The notes under the pieces: generated by a model
The model's database searches: none
Seen by the model: only the letters and a program-made list of their open reading frames with translations
Told to the model about the DNA's origin: nothing
Shown here: one piece after another, positions 1 to 6,316 of the stretch
How positions within the stretch are numbered: the stretch's first letter is position 1
Layout of the letters: each line of letters opens with the position of its first letter
Assembly: GCA_002730985.1 (NCBI GenBank)
Contig: PCBP01000006.1
Coordinates: 1 to 7,166, forward strand
Source: Flavobacteriales bacterium
GTDB taxonomy: Bacteria; Bacteroidota; Bacteroidia; Flavobacteriales; BACL11
Direction: 5' to 3'
DNA length: 7,166 bases
Position numbers and translations under genes: made by a program

Positions 1-1
1 A

Positions 2-868
2 AATTCATATATTGAAGTTCAGGGGCAAGTTACTTCAGTTTTAGCAGGTGCTTTTGCTGCTATATTACTTACAGGAACTAATAATAATCTTCTTGATATA
101 GGGGGCTTTATTTTTGTTTTGCCAATTAATATTGAGGCATGGGATATATATGAAATTTTCCTGTTGGATGCAGTTACTTATGTTGCGGTGATATTTATAT
201 TTATGTTGATGAGATATACCCCGATAGCAAAGGAAAAAATACATACAGAAGGCCTTTTTGATAGATTGCAAGGGGGGTTTCGGTACTTAAGAGATCATCC
301 AATTATTCTTGTATTTGGATTAGCATCTTATATGCTTTTTGCATTTACATTGGTTGAAATCCATGTGGTTTTGCCTTTATATGTGAAGAATTTTCTTGGA
401 ATGGGAGGAAATATTTTTGCTTCTGCTGAGATTTATTATTCCTTTGGAGCTATATTTTCCGGGCTATTAATTTTAAGATTATTTAAGCAATTGAATACTG
501 TAATAGGGGTAATAGTCCTAATGCTAGTTGTTGCATGTGCGTTTTATCTTATGTTTATATATAAGATTTTATGGATCTTTTTTTTAGGTAATTTTTTATT
601 AGGAATTACTAATGCAGGCGTTCGGATATTAAGGACTACCTATATTTTTAATCATGTTCCTAACAATTTAATTGGAAGAACAGGCTCAGTTTTCAACACA
701 TTAAATATTGTTGTGAGGATGCTATTAATAGGACTTTTTACCTTCTCATTTTTTCAGATAGGAGATAATATTAGATTTGGCTATTTAGTGGGGGTTTTAA
801 TGATGATATTAGCTGTTTTGTCATTAATAATATGGTATAAAAGGATAGTGACTGCTGAGAAAAAATAG
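2..868 (+). CDS. MFS transporter, C-terminal part (5' end outside window)
   Basis: This is a polytopic inner-membrane permease of the major facilitator superfamily. The substrate cannot be told, but the layout resembles drug or siderophore exporters of the EntS/MFS_3 type. The frame is open from base 2, giving 288 codons before TAG, so the start lies upstream of the window; a full MFS protein has about 400-430 residues. Visible residues 9-24 (QVTSVLAGAFAAILLT) look like the usual mid-N-domain helix. Residues 52-70 form another helix, followed by a basic and polar central loop (about 71-95, containing FDRLQGGFRYLRDHP). Then come about six hydrophobic segments of the C-domain, with GRTGSVFNTLNIVVR near fragment residues 221-235 as the typical loop motif. 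The C-terminus is basic (WYKRIVTAEKK). TTG at 119 could start a shorter ORF, but it falls inside the conserved fold and is not the real start. The gene converges on the RNase E/G gene with one intervening base, leaving no room for a separate terminator. Confidence 0.88.
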   Translation, partial: NSYIEVQGQVTSVLAGAFAAILLTGTNNNLLDIGGFIFVLPINIEAWDIYEIFLLDAVTYVAVIFIFMLMRYTPIAKEKIHTEGLFDRLQGGFRYLRDHPIILVFGLASYMLFAFTLVEIHVVLPLYVKNFLGMGGNIFASAEIYYSFGAIFSGLLILRLFKQLNTVIGVIVLMLVVACAFYLMFIYKILWIFFLGNFLLGITNAGVRILRTTYIFNHVPNNLIGRTGSVFNTLNIVVRMLLIGLFTFSFFQIGDNIRFGYLVGVLMMILAVLSLIIWYKRIVTAEKK

Positions 869-869
869 C

Positions 870-2405
870 CTATTTTACTACTGAATATTCTAGAAGGTGA
901 AGTCTTTCATCTCCGGTAATAAGTATTTGTCTGTTAAATTTTCTACTCCATTCTTTACTTATAGATGATGAAAACCAACCCTCTTTTTTATTAATGTAAG
1001 AAGCTACAAATGGATGTGTGGAGATGTGAATCATCCCTTTATTAATTTCACTTAGGTTATGGATTTTTGTTTCTATTTGATCAACTAATAGTAGGCTAGA
1101 ATCAATCTTGCCATTTCCAGAGCACATCGGGCAATTTTCCTGAGTATCAATATTCATTTCAGGCCTAACTCTTTGTCTGGTAATCTGTATTAAACCAAAT
1201 TTTGTAGGAGGAAGCACATTGTGTTTTGCTTTGTCTGTGCTCATTGCTTCTTTCAGTTTTTCTGTTAGGATTTTCCTGTTCTGCTCTTTCTTCATGTCAA
1301 TAAAGTCAACAACAATTATACCTCCCATATCTCTAAGACGCAACTGTCTTGCAACTTCTGCAGCAGCTTCAAGATTTACAGCAAGAGCATTCTCTTCTTG
1401 GTCTTTTTTAGCATCTACTTTTTTACCACTATTTACGTCGATAACATGTAAAGCTTCAGTATGCTCAATAACAAGATAGGTCCCTTTTTTCATATTTACA
1501 TTTTTACCAAAGGCTCCTTTTATTTGTTTGGTAACATTAAATTCTTGAAAGATCTGAGTGTCTTTCTTGTGCAATTTTACAATCTTTTCTTTATCAGGAG
1601 CTATTCTAGAAATATATTCTTTTAGTTCTATCTGTAATTCAGTATTATTAACATAGATGCTGTTAAATTCTGCATTTAATAAATCTCTAAGTATTACCGA
1701 TGCTTTGTTTAGCTCTCCATAGATTCTGGTATTTGGCTTGGCATCCTTTAGTTTCTTGCTAATCCCTTGCCACTTTTTATATAGATTCTTTAGATCTTTA
1801 TCTAGATCAGCCACCTTTTTTCCAAGAGCGACTGTTCTAATAATCACTCCAAATCCATGAGGCTTTATACTTCTAATAAGTTGTTTTAATCTTTTCTGCT
1901 CTTTTTGATCTTCAATCTTCTGAGAGATGGACACTTTGTCAGAGAAAGGGATCAATATCATATATCTCCCTGCAATAGAAATTTCGGTTGTTAATCTGGG
2001 CCCTTTAGTAGAAATGGGCTCTTTCGAGATTTGAGTTAGAATCACCTCTCCTCCCTTTAAAGCATCATTAATTACTCCATCTTTATTTAAATTGGGTTCT
2101 TTTCTAAAGTTTTTTAATGATGCAGTATTGAGTTTTTTATTAATTGCCTGTTTAGTAAATTTCTTATAAGAATTAAATTGTGGGCCTAAGTCTAGATAAT
2201 GTAAAAACCCGTCTTTTTCATATCCTACATTTACAAATGAGGCATTTAATCCAGGATTTATCTTTCTTACCTTTCCTAGATAAATATCACCTACTGAAAA
2301 ATTATTATCGTGCTTTTCTTTATGAAGTTCTATAAGAAGTCCATCACGTAAAAGCGCAATCACAACTTCAGAAGGCCTTGAGTCGATTATCAAATCGTAT
2401 TTCAT
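870..2405 (-). CDS. rng: Ribonuclease E/G family endoribonuclease
   Basis: This is a cytoplasmic single-strand-specific endoribonuclease of the RNase E/G (CafA) family, acting in rRNA processing and mRNA turnover. Numbered from the ATG at 2405 it has 511 residues, the length of RNase G-type proteins, and lacks the long C-terminal scaffold of E. coli RNase E. An S1-type RNA-binding domain starts near residue 38 (VGDIYLGKV, ASFVNVG, DGFLH). It is interrupted at about 72-125 by a lysine-rich insert that I believe is usual in Bacteroidota. The DNase I-like catalytic core carries the two metal-binding aspartates, in DVNSG (D323) and VVDFIDM (D367). The zinc-link CPMCSGNG follows at 425-432. The frame extends to a TTG at 2429, but the ATG eight codons downstream gives the MKYDLIIDS start typical of relatives and was preferred. 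It is the last gene of a leftward operon with the HU gene and the 29-residue ORF, 32 bases after the latter. RNase G versus E is a naming choice based on length. Confidence 0.93.
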   Translation of the reverse strand: MKYDLIIDSRPSEVVIALLRDGLLIELHKEKHDNNFSVGDIYLGKVRKINPGLNASFVNVGYEKDGFLHYLDLGPQFNSYKKFTKQAINKKLNTASLKNFRKEPNLNKDGVINDALKGGEVILTQISKEPISTKGPRLTTEISIAGRYMILIPFSDKVSISQKIEDQKEQKRLKQLIRSIKPHGFGVIIRTVALGKKVADLDKDLKNLYKKWQGISKKLKDAKPNTRIYGELNKASVILRDLLNAEFNSIYVNNTELQIELKEYISRIAPDKEKIVKLHKKDTQIFQEFNVTKQIKGAFGKNVNMKKGTYLVIEHTEALHVIDVNSGKKVDAKKDQEENALAVNLEAAAEVARQLRLRDMGGIIVVDFIDMKKEQNRKILTEKLKEAMSTDKAKHNVLPPTKFGLIQITRQRVRPEMNIDTQENCPMCSGNGKIDSSLLLVDQIETKIHNLSEINKGMIHISTHPFVASYINKKEGWFSSSISKEWSRKFNRQILITGDERLHLLEYSVVK

Positions 2406-2437
2406 GGCTTTGTTAGATTTTAGATCCAAACTAAATT

Positions 2438-2527
2438 TTATTTAGTCTTATGTCTATTTTTTCTTGAACGCTTCTTACGTTTGTGAGTTGCAATTTTTAA
2501 TCTTTTCTTTTTTTTAGCTCCTGACAT
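2438..2527 (-). CDS. 29-residue Lys/Arg-rich protein, probably RNA- or ribosome-binding
   Basis: A short ORF starts at ATG 2527 and ends at TAA 2440-2438. The product has 29 residues: 11 Lys, 5 Arg, 2 His and no acidic residue. It begins MSGAKKKKRLKIATHKRKK and ends with RKNRHKTK. I recall similar tiny proteins, with a KRKRHKxATHKRKK-like core, as hypothetical proteins in Bacteroidota, but no search was possible. It lies between the HU gene (33 bases upstream) and the RNase E/G gene (32 bases downstream to the ATG), all on the same strand, so it is probably cotranscribed. The composition resembles ribosomal protein tails and very small ribosomal proteins such as bTHX or bL36, though the sequence is neither. 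A structural ribosome component or RNA chaperone is inference. One candidate to compare with is bL38, a ribosomal protein described from the Flavobacterium johnsoniae ribosome; I cannot say whether they are the same. Confidence 0.75.
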   Translation of the reverse strand: MSGAKKKKRLKIATHKRKKRSRKNRHKTK

Positions 2528-2561
2528 GCTTTATAATTTATAACTTTTTGTAACAAAAGTT
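2528..2561 (-). other. AT-rich hairpin just after the HU stop codon
   Basis: The spacer between the HU stop and the 29-residue ORF holds an inverted repeat. On the plus strand AACTTTTTG (2542-2550) faces CAAAAGTT (2554-2561) across a TAA loop. This gives eight base pairs with one bulged T at 2545. In the leftward transcript it would fold immediately after the HU coding region. It has only two G-C pairs and is not followed by a U-run, so it is a poor intrinsic terminator. A processing site or an RNA 3'-end stabiliser that separates HU expression from the downstream genes is possible but unproven. Confidence 0.3.
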
Positions 2562-2845
2562 TATTTTAAATTCTTTTTTATTTCTTCAACAAAAACTTTT
2601 GCAGGCTTGAAGGCAGGGATGTGGTGTGCTGGAATAATGATAGTTGTATTCTTCTTTATGTTCCTGCCTGTTTTTTCAGCTCTCTTTTTTGGCTTAAAAG
2701 TTCCAAACCCTCTTAGAAATACCGATTCATTTACTGATATAGAGTATTTAATTTCTTGCATCATCGATTCCACTACAGCTAGAGTTGTTAATTTTTCAAC
2801 TCCTGTTTTCTCTGCTATTTTGCTAACAAGTTCTGCTTTTGTCAT
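2561..2845 (-). CDS. HU-family DNA-binding protein
   Basis: This is a small dimeric nucleoid protein that bends DNA without strong sequence preference. It has 94 residues, close to the 90-99 of HU/IHF. Residues 1-40 form the two N-terminal helices (MTKAELVSKIAEKTG). The family signature RGFGTF sits at 45-50, the DNA-binding beta-arm spans about 52-75 (KKRAEKTGRN, then KKNTT), and PAFKPAK (77-83) leads into the C-terminal helix. Position 63, normally the proline at the tip of the arm that wedges between base pairs, is isoleucine here (GRNIKKNT). I recall the same change in other Bacteroidota HU proteins. The ATG at 2845 is preceded on its strand by TTTAAAAA, an A-rich context rather than a Shine-Dalgarno site, as is usual in this phylum. 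It is the first gene of the leftward operon and has a good promoter in the divergent gap. HU versus an IHF-like paralogue cannot be settled from one copy, so no gene symbol is given. Confidence 0.94.
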   Translation of the reverse strand: MTKAELVSKIAEKTGVEKLTTLAVVESMMQEIKYSISVNESVFLRGFGTFKPKKRAEKTGRNIKKNTTIIIPAHHIPAFKPAKVFVEEIKKNLK

Positions 2846-2888
2846 TTTTTAAAGTTATTATTTAAGTTTCTTAATTAATTTTGAGCCG

Positions 2889-2921
2889 CAAATATATTAA
2901 AATAATTTGCCTTATCGCAAA
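2889..2921 (-). promoter_or_regulatory. Bacteroidota-type promoter of the HU operon
   Basis: On the minus strand the -7 box TATATTTG (2896 to 2889) matches TAnnTTTG exactly. A -33 TTTG (2921 to 2918) lies 21 bases upstream of it, near the spacing used by the primary sigma factor of Bacteroidota. Transcription would start near 2882-2884, giving a leader of about 37-40 bases before the HU ATG at 2845. The assignment rests on consensus and position only. Confidence 0.6.
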
Positions 2922-2959
2922 GAGTGCTTTTTTTGTAAAATGTTATTTTTCAGTTATTT

Positions 2960-4003
2960 ATGAATTTTAGTGAGATATTATTACAATGGTATCCTTTTAA
3001 TAAGAGGGAATTACCTTGGAGGAATACAAATAACCCTTATTTCATTTGGCTTTCTGAGATTATTTTGCAACAAACAAGAGTTGAACAAGGACTCCCTTAT
3101 TATTTAAAATTTATTCAGTCATTTCCTAAAGTTGCAGATTTAGCAAATGCTAAAGAAGATAAGGTGCTGAAATTATGGCAAGGATTAGGTTATTATTCCA
3201 GAGCTAGAAATTTGCATTATAGCGCAAAGTATATTTTGGAATATTATGACGGAATTTTTCCTAAAACATATAGTGATATTTTAAGCCTAAAGGGAGTAGG
3301 AACATATACTGCTGCTGCAATAGCTTCATTTTCTTATGGATTGCCATATGCTGTTGTTGATGGTAATGTTATTAGAGTTTTAAGTAGAGTCTTTGGTATT
3401 AAAACTCCTTCTGACACTAGTTTAGGCAGGAAAGAGTATCAGCATGTAGCCCAGGATTTGCTTAATAAGAAAAATGCTGCCGATAATAACCAGGCTATTA
3501 TGGAATTTGGAGCTCTTCAATGCACTCCTAAATTGCCAAAATGTACTTCTTGCCCTTTTATCTCTAATTGTTTTGCTTATCAAACAAGAAGTATTGGAGC
3601 ATTACCAGTAAAGTGTAAGAAAATTAGGATCAGGAAGAGATTTCTAAATTATTTATTAATACAAAATGGAAAAGCTATAATTCTAGGAAAAAGAAATGAA
3701 GGAATCTGGAAAGGATTATATGAATTCCCTTTTATAGAATATGCAAATAAAAAATCTGAAAAAGCTATTATATCTTCTGCTGAGTGGATTGAATTTTTCA
3801 AGAACACACATTATAAAATAGAGTCAGTCTCAGATGAGTTTATTCATAAGTTATCGCATCAGCATATTTATGCAAAATTTTGGACAGTAAACATTCAAGA
3901 TTTTGAGTTAAAGAATCATTCTTTTATAAAAAATTACAGAATTAAGGATTATCCAGTTTCAAGGCTCACTGATAAATTTTTGAAAGAATATAATATCACA
4001 TAG
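2960..4003 (+). CDS. mutY: A/G-specific adenine DNA glycosylase MutY
   Basis: MutY removes adenine mispaired with 8-oxoguanine, the step of base-excision repair that prevents G:C to T:A transversions. The 347-residue length is normal. The HhH-GPD domain opens with LPWR (18-21). The catalytic glutamate is E33 in SEIILQQT, and LWQGLGYYSRARNL follows at 72-85. The helix-hairpin-helix is LKGVGTYTAAAIASF (110-124), with the active-site tyrosine position at Y116. The catalytic aspartate is D134 in VVDGNVIRV. The 4Fe-4S ligands C188, C195, C198 and C204 have the classic C-X6-C-X2-C-X5-C spacing. From about residue 225 a NUDIX-like domain recognises 8-oxoguanine (KGLYEFPF, LSHQHIYAKFW). All key residues are present, so the enzyme should be active. 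The ATG at 2960 precedes the conserved start LLQWYPFNKRELPWR. The gene diverges from the HU operon and lies 46 bases upstream of ssb. Confidence 0.96.
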   Translation: MNFSEILLQWYPFNKRELPWRNTNNPYFIWLSEIILQQTRVEQGLPYYLKFIQSFPKVADLANAKEDKVLKLWQGLGYYSRARNLHYSAKYILEYYDGIFPKTYSDILSLKGVGTYTAAAIASFSYGLPYAVVDGNVIRVLSRVFGIKTPSDTSLGRKEYQHVAQDLLNKKNAADNNQAIMEFGALQCTPKLPKCTSCPFISNCFAYQTRSIGALPVKCKKIRIRKRFLNYLLIQNGKAIILGKRNEGIWKGLYEFPFIEYANKKSEKAIISSAEWIEFFKNTHYKIESVSDEFIHKLSHQHIYAKFWTVNIQDFELKNHSFIKNYRIKDYPVSRLTDKFLKEYNIT

Positions 4004-4011
4004 AAAATGTA

Positions 4012-4019
4012 TATATTTG
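4012..4019 (+). promoter_or_regulatory. Probable -7 box of an ssb promoter
   Basis: TATATTTG at 4012-4019 is an exact TAnnTTTG match and is identical to the -7 box of the HU promoter. It would start transcription near 4026, giving a short leader of about 24 bases before the ssb ATG at 4050. No good -33 TTTG lies at the usual distance; the nearest, at 3979-3982, is 29 bases upstream. The promoter is therefore weaker on paper than the HU one. It suggests ssb-gldE-gldD can be transcribed independently of mutY. Confidence 0.45.
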
Positions 4020-4049
4020 TTGCAAGTATAATTCAAATTTTTTTTAGAT

Positions 4050-4448
4050 ATGGCAGGAGTAAATAAAGTTATTTTGGTTGGAAACTTAGGTAAAGATCCC
4101 GAGGTAAGGTATTTAGATAATGGTGTTGCTGTTGCTAATTTCTCATTAGCAACAACAGAGAATTATAAGAATAAAGAAGGTGAGCGTGTAAGTCAAACAG
4201 AATGGCACAATATTGTGTTGTGGAGAGGATTGGCTGAAGTGGCTGAAAAGTATCTTAAGAAAGGAGCGAGTATATATGTTGAAGGAAAGATCAAGACTAG
4301 GAAGTGGGAAGATAAAGAGGGAGTAACTAGATATACTACTGAAATTTTAGGTGACAATATGACTATGCTAGGAGGGAAGCCATCATCGCAAAATACTGAC
4401 AAAATAGACTCCCAATTAGAAGACCCTAAAGATGACTTGCCATTTTAA
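4050..4448 (+). CDS. ssb: Single-stranded DNA-binding protein SSB
   Basis: SSB coats single-stranded DNA during replication, recombination and repair, and recruits partner proteins through its acidic tail. The 132 residues begin [21 protein letters not shown], of which the first twenty or so are near-invariant in the family. The OB fold spans about 1-108, with FSLATTENY (31-39) and the conserved [21 protein letters not shown] (52-72). A short polar linker follows. The tail ends DDLPF, the peptide that binds exonuclease I, PriA, RecO and similar partners, so the protein is complete. The linker is short compared with the 178-residue E. coli protein. The start context is AT-rich with no Shine-Dalgarno. 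The gene follows mutY by 46 bases and precedes gldE by 16 bases. Confidence 0.96.
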   Translation: MAGVNKVILVGNLGKDPEVRYLDNGVAVANFSLATTENYKNKEGERVSQTEWHNIVLWRGLAEVAEKYLKKGASIYVEGKIKTRKWEDKEGVTRYTTEILGDNMTMLGGKPSSQNTDKIDSQLEDPKDDLPF

Positions 4449-4464
4449 TTTAAATTCAGAGTAA

Positions 4465-5772
4465 TTGGAAGAACCCTCCTTTAATTTTTTATTGTCAATT
4501 TTTAGTGGTATAGAATTTCATCTGCTTAATACAGATGTTTTATGGAGTTTTTTAGTCATTTTATTATTGTTAGTATTTTCAGCATTTATTTCAGCATCTG
4601 AGGTGGCTTATTTTTCTTTAACTTCAACTGATTTGGAAGAAATGGATGACAACAATGTACGTCTACTTCTTCAAGAACCAAATCAACTTTTAGCTACCAT
4701 TTTGATTGTCAACAATTTTATTAATGTAGGAATTGTTGTTATATCTGCTTATTTCACTTCTATATCAGTTTCTTTTACTAAAGACTCTAGTTTAGAGTTT
4801 ATCTTCCAAGTTATAATTATTACTACTTTATTATTGCTTTTTGGCGAGATAATGCCAAAGGTGTATGCGAATAATAAGGCGGCGGCATTTTCATTGAGAA
4901 TGAGTAAGGTCTTGATTTTCTTTAAAAAAGCAGTATATCCATTAAGTTATTTATTAGTTAATTCTATAAATCTTATAGATAAGAAGTTGGCAGCAAAACA
5001 AATAGAGATATCTGCTGAAGAGATGTCAAAGGCACTTGATATAACAGAACATGAGAGTGAAGAGGAAGAAAGAAGAATACTAAGATCAATTGTTGAGTTT
5101 GGAAATACGGATGTAAAGGAAATTATGCAATCAAGAGTTGCTATCTCAGCAATTGATAAAAAGACTAGTTTCACTGAGGTGCTACAAATTATTATAAGAT
5201 CTGGATATTCAAGGATGCCTGTCTTTGAAGACCAAATTGACAAGGTACTTGGCATTTTATACATTAAAGATTTGATTCCTCATTTAGATAAAGCTGCTGA
5301 TTTTAATTGGGTAGAGTTGTGTCGAGCGCCCTATTTTATTCCTGAAACTAAAATGATTAATGATTTATTAAAGAATTTCCAAGCTAGAAAGAGTCATTTA
5401 GCAATTGTAGTTGATGAATATGGAGGAACTTCTGGGCTTGTTACTTTAGAGGATGTCCTTGAAGAAATTGTAGGAGAAATTAATGATGAGTTTGATGTGG
5501 ATGATAATGTGTATTCAAAATTAGATGAACATAATTATATTTTTGATGGAAAAATATCGTTAAATGATTTTCTGAAAATTACAAAAGAGAAAGCTGATCT
5601 TTTTGATAAAATCAAGGGGGAATCTGATACTTTAGCAGGCTTGATCTTAGAGATAGAGGGGATTATTCCGAAGATTGGAACGGTTTGCAAGATTCCTCCA
5701 TTTACTATAGTTGTTGAATCTGCTGATCTTAGGAGAATTAAACGCTTAAAGGTGAATATTAATGAGAATTAG
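4465..5772 (+). CDS. gldE: GldE, gliding-motility-associated CNNM/CBS/CorC membrane protein
   Basis: This inner-membrane protein is associated with gliding motility and the type IX secretion machinery in Flavobacterium johnsoniae. It belongs to the HlyC/CorC family and is placed as GldE because gldD follows. It has 435 residues. A short N-terminus precedes the CNNM (DUF21) membrane domain, with hydrophobic segments at about 25-48, 74-100, 110-128 and 143-168 and the motifs ASEVAYFSL (44-52), NNFINVGI (83-90) and FGEIMPK (126-132). The acidic linker at about 183-203 is followed by paired CBS domains at about 218-275 (SRMPVFED) and 283-340 (VVDEYGGTSGLVTLEDVLEEIVGEI). The CorC/HlyC transporter-associated domain fills 345-430. 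The start is TTG: an in-frame TAA at 4462-4464 lies directly before it, and the first in-frame ATG is only at residue 60, past the first membrane segment. CNNM/CorC relatives handle Mg2+ or Co2+; ion transport by GldE is not shown here. The end overlaps gldD by 11 bases. Confidence 0.92.
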   Translation: MEEPSFNFLLSIFSGIEFHLLNTDVLWSFLVILLLLVFSAFISASEVAYFSLTSTDLEEMDDNNVRLLLQEPNQLLATILIVNNFINVGIVVISAYFTSISVSFTKDSSLEFIFQVIIITTLLLLFGEIMPKVYANNKAAAFSLRMSKVLIFFKKAVYPLSYLLVNSINLIDKKLAAKQIEISAEEMSKALDITEHESEEEERRILRSIVEFGNTDVKEIMQSRVAISAIDKKTSFTEVLQIIIRSGYSRMPVFEDQIDKVLGILYIKDLIPHLDKAADFNWVELCRAPYFIPETKMINDLLKNFQARKSHLAIVVDEYGGTSGLVTLEDVLEEIVGEINDEFDVDDNVYSKLDEHNYIFDGKISLNDFLKITKEKADLFDKIKGESDTLAGLILEIEGIIPKIGTVCKIPPFTIVVESADLRRIKRLKVNINEN

Positions 5773-6316
5773 CACTTTATTTTTTCTAACTTTATTTTTA
5801 GTTTCATGTTCAGACAATTATACTCCAAAGCCTAGGGGGTTTATTAAAGTTGATTTGCCTGCTAAAAAGTACAATAAGATTGATATTGATTGTGATTTTT
5901 CTTTTGAGAAACCAATTTATAGCCTTTTGAGAAAGATTAATCAAGATTGCTTTTATAATCTTGAGTTTCCTGCACAAAATGGAGTGCTCCATATTACCTA
6001 TCACCCTCTTGAACAGAATCTATTAGATCATATTGAGGAATCCAGAAATCTCGCTTATAAGCATGATATGATGGCAGATGCTATTTTAGAATCAGTATAT
6101 ATAAATGATCAATATAAAGTTTATGGTTTGCTTTATGATTATGATGGAGTAACAGCTACTTCAACTCAATTCTATTTAACCGATAGTATAAAACATTTTT
6201 TTAGAGGCGCTTTGTATTTTAATACTGAAGTGACAGATTCTCTTTTGCCAATAAATAATTTTCTTAAAGAAGATATTAAGCATATCATTGAAACATTTAG
6301 ATGGCAGGATCATTAA
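5762..6316 (+). CDS. gldD: GldD, gliding motility lipoprotein
   Basis: GldD is a lipoprotein required for gliding and type IX secretion in Flavobacterium johnsoniae; its precise biochemical job is not established. The 184-residue precursor starts MRISTLFFLTLFLVSC, a short type II signal peptide with lipobox LVSC and lipidated Cys16. The mature protein opens CSDNYTPKPRGF. The TPKPRGF stretch followed by DLPAKKY matches the TPKP-then-Y pattern I recall at the mature N-terminus of GldD. The rest is soluble, with an aromatic, mixed alpha/beta appearance (FYNLEFP, LHITYHPL, YGLLYDYDG, FFRGALYFN) and no further membrane segment. The acidic residue two places after Cys may take part in surface or outer-membrane sorting. 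The ATG lies inside the last codons of gldE (11-base overlap), and the end overlaps the permease gene by 16 bases, so expression is probably translationally coupled. Identification rests on the lipobox, the mature N-terminus and the gldE neighbour. Confidence 0.9.
   Translation: MRISTLFFLTLFLVSCSDNYTPKPRGFIKVDLPAKKYNKIDIDCDFSFEKPIYSLLRKINQDCFYNLEFPAQNGVLHITYHPLEQNLLDHIEESRNLAYKHDMMADAILESVYINDQYKVYGLLYDYDGVTATSTQFYLTDSIKHFFRGALYFNTEVTDSLLPINNFLKEDIKHIIETFRWQDH

Noticed and set aside
119..868. MFS gene starting at the TTG at 119
   Set aside because: The same frame is open upstream to base 2 and encodes typical MFS membrane segments, so the TTG is internal and the gene is truncated by the window edge.
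862..876. Junction palindrome as a bidirectional terminator
   Set aside because: The centre leaves a one-base loop and the stem is almost all A-T, so a stable RNA hairpin is unlikely.
1219..1479. 86-residue plus-strand ORF
   Set aside because: It lies wholly antisense to the RNase E/G catalytic core, and its Ser/Phe-rich composition is what a reverse reading of a conserved gene yields.
2406..2429. RNase E/G extended to the TTG at 2429
   Set aside because: The eight extra residues are not family-like, and the ATG at 2405 gives the conserved MKYDLIIDS start.
2607..2852. 81-residue plus-strand ORF
   Set aside because: Antisense shadow of the HU gene; the minus-strand protein is a clear family member.
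2906..2935. Possible mutY promoter: TTTG at 2906-2909 and TTTTTTTG at 2928-2935
   Set aside because: The -7 candidate lacks the conserved A at its second base and lies in a T-run that would match by chance; spacing of 18 is acceptable but the evidence is too weak to call a feature.
4947..5264. 105-residue minus-strand ORF
   Set aside because: Antisense to the linker and first CBS domain of gldE; Ser/Ile-rich with no recognisable domain.
5747..5753. AAAGGTG before the gldD start as a Shine-Dalgarno site
   Set aside because: It is coding sequence of gldE (LKV codons), pairs only weakly with the anti-Shine-Dalgarno, and ribosomes of this phylum generally do not use such sites.
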